Below are positions 1 to 8,152 of a stretch of 64,000 nt of DNA, one piece after another. Numbering within the stretch: the first letter of the stretch is position 1; each line of letters opens with the position of its first letter. This stretch comes from CBDCUC01 sp965222485 (GTDB lineage: Bacteria > Pseudomonadota > Alphaproteobacteria > Rhizobiales > Hyphomicrobiaceae), in assembly GCA_965222485.1 (NCBI GenBank), contig CBDCUC010000040.1, forward strand, positions 558,001-622,000, read 5' to 3'. The translations under genes and the position numbers were made by a program. The notes below the pieces were generated by a model. It made no database searches, was not told where the DNA came from, and saw only the letters and a list, made by a program, of their open reading frames with translations.

Positions 1-675
1 CTCACACCTGGCGTGATCGGTTTCGCTGAAGCCTCCTCGCAGGTCGGACGCCTTGCCTTCCGCAACACCGAGGATGTCCGTGTGCGGGTCGGCGTCAATT
101 TCGATCTTGCTATCGCCGATGGCGGTGTCGTCCCCTCGACACGTCGTGGAGTTCGCGCAAACTCCGGCAGCCTAGCCGGCTCAATTATTCCAGGCGGTGG
201 CAACGACGACCTTGAAGGCATTCCCGTGCTTGTTGACGGCCGGGTCGCGGGTCGCACATTGAAGGGCGGGCATTTCTACATTCCAGAGGTGGAAAAGGGC
301 AATCACATTGTAGAGTTTGATGAAGAGGGACTACCGATCGAACACGTTGCAGAAAAGAGAACCGTTGTCGCGCGCGTCGCACCTGGTGCTGTCACAAGCC
401 TGAACTTCGAAACCCAGGTTGAATACGGTGCCGCCGGTCAAGTAACGGGACCTGCCGGGAAACCCTTGGGCTATGTGCCTCTGATTGTGAAGGATGCGTC
501 AGGTACAAAGATTGCGGCAGTCGAAACCAATGGCTTCGGGTATTACCGGATCGATAATTTGCCGCCCGGAACTTACACCGTCTTGGTTGACCCTGGCTCC
601 CAAGGTTCGGCAACGGCCGCTCGCCAGTTTACGGTCATAGACGATTACATTTTCAAGGTTGACCTCAAGCTGTGA
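1..675 (+). CDS. C-terminal part of a surface/outer-membrane protein with carboxypeptidase-regulatory-like repeats (5' truncated by window edge)
   Basis: The reading frame is open from base 1, so the gene begins upstream and only its last 224 codons are visible; it ends with TGA at 673-675. Two beta-sandwich repeats of the carboxypeptidase regulatory-like type can be seen. The first lies around residues 55-110 and has the pattern EGIPVLVDG followed by GGHFYIPEV. The second lies around residues 145-200, with GKPLGYVPLIVKD, ETNGFGYYRIDNLPPGTYTV and a final FKVDLKL. Such repeats sit at the C-terminus of secreted and usher-like outer-membrane proteins, and the preceding EDVRVRVGVNFDLA fits a final beta-strand segment of a usher-like barrel. 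The whole protein cannot be named from this fragment. There is no nearby downstream partner on the same strand; the next feature is a repeat block and then the convergent dapE. Confidence 0.6.
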   Translation, partial: LTPGVIGFAEASSQVGRLAFRNTEDVRVRVGVNFDLAIADGGVVPSTRRGVRANSGSLAGSIIPGGGNDDLEGIPVLVDGRVAGRTLKGGHFYIPEVEKGNHIVEFDEEGLPIEHVAEKRTVVARVAPGAVTSLNFETQVEYGAAGQVTGPAGKPLGYVPLIVKDASGTKIAAVETNGFGYYRIDNLPPGTYTVLVDPGSQGSATAARQFTVIDDYIFKVDLKL

Positions 676-754
676 GGATAATTATGCGCCGTGCCAGCGC
701 GGTTAACTCCATACCTGCAGCGACGCAGGCGCCTTCGGATTTTTTTAATTTGCG

Positions 755-1024
755 CCGACGCCGACGGCTCTGCCTACCGGCGCGGCGGTCAACTCGACGC
801 TAGCCGGATCACCCGCTGCCACGGTCACAACGTAATCCGTGCAACCGTGGTTGCCTCCCGGCGCGCATGTAGCCGAAGGCGTATGCGTCGCCGGGCTCAC
901 GGGCCCGAATGCGACCGCGTTCGGAATAGCCCGCGAGCAAAAAACATAGGTATTGCCGCGCGCCCGCGCAGCTGCCCGAGGCCGTTGGGCCGAGGGCATA
1001 GCAGCGTGAGCGAAAACAAACTGG
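755..1024. repeat. Mosaic palindromic repeat block 1 (modules C, A-reverse, hairpin, B)
   Basis: This block fills the gap between the truncated gene and dapE. Reading left to right it holds a module that starts GACGGCTCTGCCTACCGG (module C, about 762-850), containing a stem CCACGGT/ACCGTGG. Then comes the reverse complement of module A (about 851-892, CCTCCCGGCGCGCATGTAGC). A hairpin with CGGGCCCGAATG follows, and then module B (about 962-1024), which ends GCGTGAGCGAAAACAAACT. The same modules recur at six other places in the window in other orders and orientations. Open frames across the block are by-products of its high GC content. Confidence 0.7.
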
Positions 1025-1061
1025 GAAAGGCGAACCGACGCATAGTCGCAGCAACGGAATA

Positions 1062-2243
1062 TCAGCGTGACACCGCCGCAAAAAACTTCTCGATAAAGAG
1101 GTTGTAGATTTGTGTCAGCTCAACGAGGTCTCGTACCGGTACGTGCTCGTCCACCTGATGGATGGTCTCGTTGACAAGTCCGAATTCAATCACCGGGCAT
1201 ACATCCTTGATAAAGCGTGCATCCGACGTGCCACCGCCCGTTGACAAAGCTGGCGTGCGTCCGGTCACGGTTTGGACGGCTTCGCGCATCGTCTCTACGA
1301 GCGGTCCCGGCTTGGTCAAAAACACATCGCCTGTGCCCGACATCTCCAAAACGTATTCGGCACCGATGTCTCCGGCTTCTGTCTCGCAAATATTGCGCAC
1401 CCACGCCTCAATCCGGTCGCGGTCCCAAAGGTCGTTGTAACGAATATTGAACGTCGCATGAGCGCGTCCGGGTATGACATTCGTTGCCGTATTTGGCACT
1501 GAAACGATGGTGACCTGGAGCTGCGAGGCTTCAAATGCTTCGCTGCCCTCATCGATCGGTGTTTGCGTGAGCTGGTCGATCATGCGCGCAAGTTTAGGTA
1601 TCGGGTTATCTGCCATGGCAGGATAGGCGGCATGACCTTGCACGCCTTTGACGACAAGCTCACCGTTGAGGGATCCACGCCGCCCTACTTTGATTGCTTC
1701 GCCCAGCTGCCGTGGGTTTGACGGCTCTCCGACAAGGCATGCATCGAGTGTTTCGCCGCGCTCTTCAAGCCACCGCAAAACCTTCGCCGTCCCATTAATC
1801 GATGGGCCTTCTTCGTCGCCTGTGATCAGAAACGAAAGTGAGGCAGGCGGTCCGGCGCCGCCGCAAGCATCAAGATAGTCAAGACTCGCGGCGAGAAAAC
1901 AGGCAATCCCGCCCTTCATATCCACCGCGCCACGGCCATATAAAATGTCATCCTTGATCTGTGCGGCAAACGGGTCCGACGTCCAGGCACTGGTATCTCC
2001 CGGTGGCACGACATCCGTATGGCCGGCAAAGCACAAGTTGGGGCCAGCGCTGCCGATCCGCGCGTATAGATTTTCGACATCCGGCGTATCTTTGTCACTG
2101 AAGGTCATGCGGTGACAGGTAAATCCCGCACCCGTCAGCACGTGTTCCAGAAAATCCAGTGCGCCCGCTTCAAGCGGAGTCACGCTGGGGCAACGCACCA
2201 GCGCCTGCGTAAGCGCTATCGGATCGGAATGGGCAGTCGGCAT
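1062..2243 (-). CDS. dapE: Succinyl-diaminopimelate desuccinylase DapE
   Basis: DapE removes succinate from N-succinyl-LL-2,6-diaminopimelate in the succinylase branch of lysine and meso-DAP synthesis, in the cytoplasm. The 393-residue length is near the family norm. Metal-binding motifs of M20 peptidase-like enzymes are visible: H75-x-D77 in FAGHTDVVPPGD, D108 in GRGAVDMKGG, the E144-E145 pair in GDEEGPSINGT, and a C-terminal His near 362 in NETIHQVDEHVPV. The dimerisation (lid) domain lies between. The ATG at 2241-2243 has no strong ribosome binding site. The DUF805 gene lies 42 bases upstream on the same strand, so the two may be co-transcribed. dapD, the preceding pathway step, is 4.4 kb away on the same strand, so the pair is split by small genes. 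Confidence 0.95.
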   Translation of the reverse strand: MPTAHSDPIALTQALVRCPSVTPLEAGALDFLEHVLTGAGFTCHRMTFSDKDTPDVENLYARIGSAGPNLCFAGHTDVVPPGDTSAWTSDPFAAQIKDDILYGRGAVDMKGGIACFLAASLDYLDACGGAGPPASLSFLITGDEEGPSINGTAKVLRWLEERGETLDACLVGEPSNPRQLGEAIKVGRRGSLNGELVVKGVQGHAAYPAMADNPIPKLARMIDQLTQTPIDEGSEAFEASQLQVTIVSVPNTATNVIPGRAHATFNIRYNDLWDRDRIEAWVRNICETEAGDIGAEYVLEMSGTGDVFLTKPGPLVETMREAVQTVTGRTPALSTGGGTSDARFIKDVCPVIEFGLVNETIHQVDEHVPVRDLVELTQIYNLFIEKFFAAVSR

Positions 2244-2285
2244 AGGGCGGATCGCGGTACTTCTTCAATTCAACCGGGAACAAAA

Positions 2286-2741
2286 CTAGTCCCGTGGATC
2301 GGGACCGTATTTGTTGGCGCCTCGCGTCCCGCGCGAGAAACCGAGCCGCACCAGAAACCACAATCCGGTGGCGCCGACAATACCGGCGAGCAGGCTCGTC
2401 CAGTAATGAATCTGCTCCACACGCGGCGTCCACCCGGTAAACATCGTAACCGCCGACAACGCCGCAGGCGCATAAAACAACAGCCCCACGAGCCCGCTTC
2501 GCCCCAGATCGTGTAGGCGTTTGGTATTGAGCGCCGCTAATGGAAAAAGCAGCGCAAGCGACCACGCGAGCCCTTGCAGACCCATGGAACGCACATATGA
2601 AATGGCTTCCGAAAACGGATCGGCAGAAAAAACCGCACCGAATGAAAATGGACTGATCAGAATGAGTACGATCAATCCGATCCAGTAGTAGGTGCGCCCA
2701 ATCCGTCCCTTAAAACTCGTGAAAAGGCTTATCGGATTCAT
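2286..2741 (-). CDS. DUF805 family inner-membrane protein
   Basis: This 151-residue protein shows the family hallmarks of DUF805: an N-terminal GRIGRTYYWIG, the central KRLHDLGRSG signature near residues 73-83, and a C-terminal GTRGANKYGPDP. There are four hydrophobic segments, so it is an integral inner-membrane protein. The biochemical role of DUF805 proteins is unknown. An AAGGAT-type ribosome binding site precedes the ATG at 2739-2741. It lies directly upstream of dapE on the same strand. Confidence 0.85.
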   Translation of the reverse strand: MNPISLFTSFKGRIGRTYYWIGLIVLILISPFSFGAVFSADPFSEAISYVRSMGLQGLAWSLALLFPLAALNTKRLHDLGRSGLVGLLFYAPAALSAVTMFTGWTPRVEQIHYWTSLLAGIVGATGLWFLVRLGFSRGTRGANKYGPDPRD

Positions 2742-2783
2742 GGCTCATATCCTTCGCTTGGAACTCGCTCGGTGGCCAAGGGT

Positions 2784-3536
2784 TCAACCGGCAGCAGTCG
2801 CATTGCTGTCCTTTTCGGTCATAGCCCCGCTGGTCGGAGCGGTGGCGGCGTTCTGGATGAGTGTAATCTTCTGCCAGATTTTTCCGGAAATGTTCGCCGT
2901 GATCTGCCCTAGATCACTCGATGTCTCAATGACGAGCGGATCGCGCGTGCCTTGTGCGTAAAGGGCCGCGATCTTGGCGGCAAGTGACAGCAATTCCGAA
3001 CAGTAGTCGAGGTAGCGTGTGAGCTCGAACGGCGTCAGCTCCCGTTGCGGCGACGACGGAGTTGACGTTCCGACCTTGGATATTTTGCTGGGATCTTTGG
3101 TGAGTTGATGCATGTCGATGACATGGACAAGCGAGCGCAGCTGGTGCAAATCGTCGAGCGCCTTTTGTCTTGCCCATCGGCTTTCCAGCGTCGCCAGAAA
3201 GAACACGCCGGCACCCATGACGACCATTGTATTGACCGCCGCATCGATGCCCTCAAGGACACCGAACAAATTTTCCGCGGTGCGTTTTACCTCGATAATC
3301 GAGCCGACGTACAACAAGACGGCAAGCCCGGCGGCCAGAAACAGGGCAATCGCCACCCGCATCGCGATATTCGGCCGTGAAATTCGTTCCAAGCGTTGTT
3401 TGGTTTGTCTTGAGACCCCGACGAGTTCGCCACAAACTCGGGTAAGGCCCGCTCCGGGAAACCGCTCCGAGATGCGCGCTTCCAACTTAATTAGCGTTTC
3501 TGTGATCTTGTCCGGGTTGAGAGTGCGATATGGCAT
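2784..3536 (-). CDS. Conserved hypothetical protein with two membrane segments
   Basis: The protein has 250 residues. After a hydrophilic N-terminus of about 55 residues there are two hydrophobic segments, roughly residues 57-78 and 98-117, and then a long soluble C-terminal part. That part carries a conserved-looking helix (HQLRSLVHVIDMHQLTKDP, about residues 131-150) and a Ser/Thr/Ala-rich end. I do not recognise a named domain or catalytic motif. The next gene on this strand starts 42 bases downstream, so these small membrane-protein genes and dapE could form one transcription unit. Confidence 0.65.
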   Translation of the reverse strand: MPYRTLNPDKITETLIKLEARISERFPGAGLTRVCGELVGVSRQTKQRLERISRPNIAMRVAIALFLAAGLAVLLYVGSIIEVKRTAENLFGVLEGIDAAVNTMVVMGAGVFFLATLESRWARQKALDDLHQLRSLVHVIDMHQLTKDPSKISKVGTSTPSSPQRELTPFELTRYLDYCSELLSLAAKIAALYAQGTRDPLVIETSSDLGQITANISGKIWQKITLIQNAATAPTSGAMTEKDSNATAAG

Positions 3537-3679
3537 GCACTTTTAGTGCGCGAAGGCACAGCCCCCCGTCAATGCCATGGGTCTCCCAACGGGCACTTTG
3601 CCCACCGATCATTGCGTTTGGGCAACCGGCGACGTAATGAGTGTTGCTGGACCCGCTAACTCAGGTCAGCTTGAAGAGC

Positions 3680-4096
3680 TTAGCGCTTTCGCAGACTGAG
3701 ACTGCCAGTTCCGCTGGAGCTGGTCAGTGTGACCCTCTGGCTCGACCCGGAGACGGATATCCTGACCCGTCCGCTAACGTCGAATTCCGGACTGTAGAAG
3801 TTGCCGACATAGCGATTGCCACGCACCTTGGAGAGTGTACCCGTTTGCGTAACCTTGGCCGACGGGCTGGCGCACGTGGCGACGACGCGAAACACCTTCG
3901 GGGTTTGTTTCGTGTAGCGCGCGCGGCAACGCACTTTCTCGCGCGCGCCCGACGAGAACTTAATATATCCATTGCCACGCCATGACCCCTCCAGCCCATC
4001 AGCAGCGGCCAGACCGGGAGCGGCAGTTGCGGATGTCACCAGCATGCCGACACTGGCCAAAGCCAATATCGAGAGAGTTGCGATCGTGGTTCTCAT
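3680..4096 (-). CDS. Small exported (periplasmic) protein of unknown function
   Basis: I place the start at the ATG at 4094-4096, because GGAGG lies about ten bases upstream and the encoded N-terminus (MRTTIATLSILALASVG, then an ATA-AP cleavage region) is a good signal peptide. The frame is open further upstream, but that extension has no coding character. The mature protein, about 110 residues, begins GLEGSWRGNGYIKFSSGARE and consists of predicted beta-strands with two Cys residues (VRCRARY and VATCASP) that could form a disulfide. It resembles the small lipocalin-like 'GxWRGxG' periplasmic proteins of Hyphomicrobiales, but I cannot assign a function. Confidence 0.7.
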   Translation of the reverse strand: MRTTIATLSILALASVGMLVTSATAAPGLAAADGLEGSWRGNGYIKFSSGAREKVRCRARYTKQTPKVFRVVATCASPSAKVTQTGTLSKVRGNRYVGNFYSPEFDVSGRVRISVSGSSQRVTLTSSSGTGSLSLRKR

Positions 4097-4483
4097 GGGC
4101 AAATGTCCTCCAGAAAATCGAAATTCTTTGCCGTCTGCCGGATAACGCTCGCATGCGGTGGCGCATGCACTGCCAGATGAAGGGCGCAAACCAGACTCTT
4201 GACACCAAAAATGGATTAGAAACTGATTCACGCGTCTGCGGCAAACTGGAAAGCCTGTTGGCCAACATCCAGCCACCTTACGCGAACGTGTGCAGGGAGC
4301 GATGTTCCGTTGGTATCAACTATGTCAGCTGCCATCAGCGAACGGCAATTCACAACTGATCACATCAGTCGACGAGCATCCCTGTTACGTGCTTTCATGG
4401 GCCGCACCATTCCGTGAGCCGACAACGGGTAATCGTGCCGACGCGTCTGAAAATTACTGTACGACAGAGGATATGAACGCTGC
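4097..4483. other. Intergenic stretch, no supported gene
   Basis: This stretch lies between the divergent small genes at 3680-4096 and 4484-4735. It should hold the promoters of both. Short open frames cross it, but none has a convincing start, ribosome binding site or protein-like composition. I see no strong hairpin or repeat in it. Confidence 0.4.
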
Positions 4484-4735
4484 ATGACCAATCTCGCCAA
4501 CCGCGCAGAAGTTCTCAAATTGCTGGCTGATGTTGCCGAAATTGAACACGCGCTGACGCCTGCGGAAGCCGATATGTTTGAGCAAATAAAGACGAAGTAT
4601 GAAGAACTAGCCAATGGCAGTTTCGACGATAAGATCTGCCTGGAGGTTATGATCCGTAATGTCGCTATTCGCGAAGGTTATGGAATGAGCGTGACAGAGG
4701 CATCTGGGCGCAAGATCGACCTTCCGCGCAAGTAG
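4484..4735 (+). CDS. Small acidic hypothetical protein (83 aa)
   Basis: The predicted product starts MTNLANRAEVLKLLADVAEI and is an 83-residue, largely helical, soluble protein with no signal peptide or membrane segment. The composition (many Glu, Asp and Leu in heptad-like spacing) is protein-like rather than a shadow frame. A weak AGAGGA lies about 14 bases before the ATG. I do not recognise the family. It stands alone between non-coding stretches. Confidence 0.5.
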   Translation: MTNLANRAEVLKLLADVAEIEHALTPAEADMFEQIKTKYEELANGSFDDKICLEVMIRNVAIREGYGMSVTEASGRKIDLPRK

Positions 4736-5037
4736 GGTGGTGACAAAACCGCCCAGGATCCGAAAAAAACGTGCACGGACGTACCGCGTGCTTTGGCATT
4801 TATCGTCGAAAATCGACATCGCATTGCACTGCAGCACGGCGCTCACGTCGTGACCTTCATTTACTGTGGACGCTTGAAGGCTCGTCACCGTTGACATAGC
4901 GTGGCTCGGATGAAACGCCGCAAAACACAATTCCATTTTGCATTTGCGCGTGTTTCAGGGGGTGGGGGCCTCGATCCATTGGCGGCTCCATTATGCAAAT
5001 GGGCGCGCAGGCGTACCGACGGGTGGAGGACTTATTC
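4736..5037. other. Intergenic stretch, nothing clear
   Basis: About 300 bases separate two small genes on the same strand. I see no convincing gene, strong terminator or repeat copy here. The next gene's ribosome binding site (GGAGGA, 5025-5030) lies at the right end. Confidence 0.35.
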
Positions 5038-5385
5038 ATGGAACAGATTGTTAGGCAGGTCCTGAAACTTCTTGAGCAGGGCATCATCGCGATTTTCAAG
5101 TTTTTAGAACTGGTTTGGACCTGGTCGTTTGGTCAGATTATCTCGATTTTCCAATCCGATTGGCAGAGCCTGCCGATTTGGAAGCTTGTCATTCTGGCCG
5201 CCGTTCTCATTGCCATCGCCTATGTGATCTACAAGGTCGCGCTTCATATCTGGGGTGCTGTGCAAAGCGTGTTTCATGCATTCGTCGCCTTGCTGACCGC
5301 ATTTGTTGCGGTGCTACCCCAAATTGTGGTCGCTGGCCTGCTGGCATTTGCTGGTGGCTGGGTCATTCAAAATGTCAATCTTTGA
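5038..5385 (+). CDS. Small hydrophobic membrane protein (115 aa)
   Basis: The ATG at 5038 is chosen over an in-frame one at 4993 because GGAGGA lies 7 bases upstream. The product starts MEQIVRQVLKLLEQG. It has hydrophobic segments at about residues 15-33, 49-75 and 85-108, separated by short loops, so it is an inner-membrane protein. Another small hydrophobic protein of similar size and build lies at 7763-8122; the two may be distant relatives. No known domain is recognised. A short GC-rich hairpin (CCGCC/GGCGG) follows the stop codon but lacks a T-run. Confidence 0.6.
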   Translation: MEQIVRQVLKLLEQGIIAIFKFLELVWTWSFGQIISIFQSDWQSLPIWKLVILAAVLIAIAYVIYKVALHIWGAVQSVFHAFVALLTAFVAVLPQIVVAGLLAFAGGWVIQNVNL

Positions 5386-5592
5386 CCGCCCCGGCGGTTT
5401 AACCATAGGAAATATAAGAGATTTCTTGTAGGGTGCAGGCGCCATAACAATGGCCGCGCCGCGAGGCAACCGCGCCCGGCGGGTTGCCCAGAACGGCTTC
5501 ATTAATTCGCGCAAGCTGTTTCCTAGGGAATAGCTGGCGCCCGCTTCCGGCCTCTAAGACGGTATTTATTGAGGCCAGAGGAGTTATTCATC

Positions 5593-6564
5593 ATGTCAAA
5601 TGCCAAGCATTTCGCGGGAGCAATTTTATTTGCTGCTGCAGCTACCGTCCCGGTTGCCGCTTCTGCCGGCACCGACCCACGTGGCGTATGGTTAAATGAC
5701 ACCGGTCGCGGTGCGATTGAAATCAAGCGTTGTGGTAGTCGGCTTTGCGGTCACGTCGTATGGGTCAAGGACACCAACGACAAGAAGGGCTGCGGTCGCC
5801 AGATCATCGGCAATCTTGCCAAGGTAAACCAAAGAATGTGGGACCGCGGCTGGATCTACAGCCCAGAGCGCAAGAAGCGTTTCGATGTCGAAATTGTTCC
5901 GCTCAAGAATGGCAACCTGCGTGTCAAGGGATACGCCGGATCGAAGTTCTTCTCCAAGACGATGATCTGGACACCGGCGCCTGCGAATCTGAAACGCTGC
6001 GGCGAAAAGCAGGTGATCGCTAAGAAAGAGACTAAGCCGGCAGTCAAGAAGGTTGCAGAAACGAAACCTGTTGCCAAAAAGCCGGCTGCGAAACCGCAGG
6101 TCTCTGAAAAGAAGAAGCCTGAGCCTAAGGTCGTGAAGTCAGCTGCTGTCGTCGAGCCGAAGGCAGAAAAGGTAGAGACGGCGAAAGTTGAGCCAAATTC
6201 TTCCGCGGATGTCTTTGAAAAGGCGGCCGTCACACCATCAGAGCCGGAGCCGAAAAAGACGGTGACGGCACGCGCCGAAACGGATACAGCGGTCGTTTCG
6301 GATGCACAGGAAGTAGCGTCTGAAAGCCCGGCACCGAGCGTTTCCGAAACAACGGAAGAGGCCGCCGTGGCGGAAGAAACTCAGACGGCCGAGGCCGACA
6401 CCGGCGATGACATCGACGTTGTTTCCGAAGGTGGAAACGGAGGTTCAGGTCTGAATTTCGGCAAGTTCCTCAAGCGCACCGACTCCGGCCGCTGCAAGCT
6501 GGACCTGCCTTGGGTAAAGCTAAACTTCAAGTGCAATGATCTCGAAAAGCTGATCGACAGGTAG
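5593..6564 (+). CDS. DUF2147 protein with long Lys/Pro/Glu-rich linker and C-terminal Cys motif
   Basis: The start is the ATG at 5593, preceded by AGAGGAG nine bases upstream; it opens a clear signal peptide (cleavage near VAASAG, about residue 25). The DUF2147 domain follows (about residues 26-135): RGVWLNDTGRGAIEIKRCG, RLCGHVVWVKD, GWIYSPERKKRFD and LRVKGYAGSKFFSKTMIW. DUF2147 proteins are small periplasmic proteins of unknown function. Here the domain is followed by about 150 residues rich in Lys, Pro, Glu, Ala and Val (a disordered spacer) and then a short ordered end with two Cys (GRCKLDLPWVKLNFKC). The total of 323 residues is roughly twice a usual DUF2147 protein. A strong terminator stands just downstream. 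Confidence 0.8.
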   Translation: MSNAKHFAGAILFAAAATVPVAASAGTDPRGVWLNDTGRGAIEIKRCGSRLCGHVVWVKDTNDKKGCGRQIIGNLAKVNQRMWDRGWIYSPERKKRFDVEIVPLKNGNLRVKGYAGSKFFSKTMIWTPAPANLKRCGEKQVIAKKETKPAVKKVAETKPVAKKPAAKPQVSEKKKPEPKVVKSAAVVEPKAEKVETAKVEPNSSADVFEKAAVTPSEPEPKKTVTARAETDTAVVSDAQEVASESPAPSVSETTEEAAVAEETQTAEADTGDDIDVVSEGGNGGSGLNFGKFLKRTDSGRCKLDLPWVKLNFKCNDLEKLIDR

Positions 6565-6601
6565 AGCGTTTCGATCACGCATAGTACAGTCAACATCAAG
6601 A

Positions 6602-6640
6602 ACGGCCGCCAGATTGTCAGATCAGGCGGCCGTCTTTATT
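6602..6640 (+). terminator. Rho-independent terminator after the DUF2147 gene
   Basis: A perfect stem ACGGCCGCC/GGCGGCCGT (6602-6610 and 6625-6633) with a 14-base loop is followed by CTTTATT. It lies between the convergent DUF2147 gene and dapD and ends transcription coming from the left. Confidence 0.85.
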
Positions 6641-6674
6641 GGACCGGTAGCAGCAGCTCTGAATCGCTCCAACG

Positions 6675-7535
6675 CTAGTCGCGCAACAACTCATTGATGC
6701 TTGTCTTTGAGCGCGTCTTTTCATCCACCCGCTTGACGATGACGGCACAGTAAAGCCCAGGTCCCGGCGTGCCGTCGGGCAACGGTTTTCCAGGCATAGT
6801 GCCGGAGACGACAACCGAGTATGCCGGTACCCGGCCCATATGAATCTCACCGGTTGCGCGGTCGACAATTTTCGTCGACGCCCCGATGTAGACGCCCATC
6901 GAGAGAACGGACCCCTCCTCTACAATGACGCCCTCCGCCACTTCAGCGCGCGCACCGATAAAGCAGTTGTCTTCGATAATGACCGGCCCGGCCTGCAGCG
7001 GTTCGAGCACGCCACCAATACCAGCACCGCCGGAAAGGTGTACGTTCTTGCCGATCTGCGCACACGACCCCACGGTTGCCCAGGTATCGACCATTGTTCC
7101 GCTGTCCACGTAGGCACCCAAATTGACGAACGACGGCATCAACACGACGCCTGGCGCAATATGAGCGGAATGACGTACGACGGCACCTGGAACGGCGCGG
7201 AAGCCGGCGTCCTTAAACTGATCTGCCGTCCAGTCGGTAAACTTCAATGGCACCTTGTCCCAACCATGTGCGCGGCTGGCGTAGGTCCCGCTTTTTTGAA
7301 ATGGAATAATCTCATTGTCATTGAGCCGGAATGACAAAAGCACGGCTTTTTTCAGCCATTGATTGACGGTCCATTTGCCGTCGGCCCCTTTTTCAGCGAC
7401 CCGCGCCTTACCACTGTCGAGCATATCAAGCGCCGTTTCGACGGCATCTCGCACAGGCCCCTTGGTCGCAAATGTAACGCCGTCGCGGGCTTCAAACGCC
7501 TCGTCTATTGTTTTCTGGAGATCGCCATCCGCCAT
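6675..7535 (-). CDS. dapD: 2,3,4,5-tetrahydropyridine-2,6-dicarboxylate N-succinyltransferase DapD
   Basis: DapD transfers succinate from succinyl-CoA to tetrahydrodipicolinate, the first step of the succinylase branch of lysine/DAP synthesis. The protein shows an N-terminal helical domain (DLQKTIDEAFEARD), then the left-handed beta-helix with hexapeptide turns (VVRHSAHIAPGVVLMPSFVN and the stretch after it), the GGAGIGGVLEPLQA segment and a C-terminal CAVIVKRVDEKTRSKTSINE. I chose the ATG at 7533-7535 (286 residues) because AAAAGG stands nine bases upstream and the length matches the family. Other in-frame ATGs at 7541-7543 and 7554-7556 give slightly longer forms. The upstream region to 7763 is a divergent promoter region. 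Confidence 0.93.
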   Translation of the reverse strand: MADGDLQKTIDEAFEARDGVTFATKGPVRDAVETALDMLDSGKARVAEKGADGKWTVNQWLKKAVLLSFRLNDNEIIPFQKSGTYASRAHGWDKVPLKFTDWTADQFKDAGFRAVPGAVVRHSAHIAPGVVLMPSFVNLGAYVDSGTMVDTWATVGSCAQIGKNVHLSGGAGIGGVLEPLQAGPVIIEDNCFIGARAEVAEGVIVEEGSVLSMGVYIGASTKIVDRATGEIHMGRVPAYSVVVSGTMPGKPLPDGTPGPGLYCAVIVKRVDEKTRSKTSINELLRD

Positions 7536-7762
7536 CGTCATCGGCCTTTTCGTCATGAGTGTCAGGAAAACAGTGTGTCGCGGCTTTTCGCTCAGACCGT
7601 GCGGGCCTGTCAATCGCCACCACGTGTCAGGGCTTGGAGCCAGGAATGGACCGACCAACCACGGCCACTGGCAAGGACCGCCCATTCGGTCTTATTCTCG
7701 CGCAGCCCCGGTGCGACAACTCCGGCGATCCGAATGCTGGAAGATAACAAGGAGTAAGGCCT

Positions 7763-8122
7763 ATGACAGCGACAGCTCAATCCGGCACCACACTGCCCGG
7801 CGCCCTTTTCGCCACTTTGTTCGCGCTGGTGCGCTTCGTCGCCATCCTGATCGTCGAATTGATCGCCACCATTCTGGTCTACAGCTATCTCGCCCTTTTC
7901 CAGCTTGAGTGGTTCGGCTATCTAGCGCGGCTCGCCTCGCAGGTTCTGGACCTTTTCATTGTCCAGTTTCAGTACTTTCTGCCCGAACTGACGAACACCG
8001 CATATGCCACATTGCTCGGCGAATTGGGTCCCAAAGCAATGCTGTTGTTGCTAATCGGACTGGTGGTGGGCTCAGTCTTACGCCTAGTTGGTTGGTGGAT
8101 TGCGCGAAGGATAACCGGTTGA
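7763..8122 (+). CDS. Small hydrophobic membrane protein (119 aa)
   Basis: AAGGAG lies upstream of the ATG at 7763. The product is very hydrophobic, with segments at about residues 14-40, 42-65 and 92-112, and ends in a basic WWIARRITG tail that should face the cytoplasm. Its size and layout resemble the protein at 5038-5385. There is no recognisable domain. It is transcribed toward the tlpA-like gene, with 30 bases between their stop codons. Confidence 0.6.
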   Translation: MTATAQSGTTLPGALFATLFALVRFVAILIVELIATILVYSYLALFQLEWFGYLARLASQVLDLFIVQFQYFLPELTNTAYATLLGELGPKAMLLLLIGLVVGSVLRLVGWWIARRITG

Positions 8123-8152
8123 TCGGGGCTGTCGCCGAAGCCTACGCCGGCG

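Noticed and set aside
691..1107. Long open frames across repeat block 1 on both strands (up to about 140 codons).
   Set aside because: They follow the GC-rich repeat modules, have no ribosome binding site, and the same peptide patterns recur in other repeat blocks in different order, as expected from repeat DNA and not from a gene.
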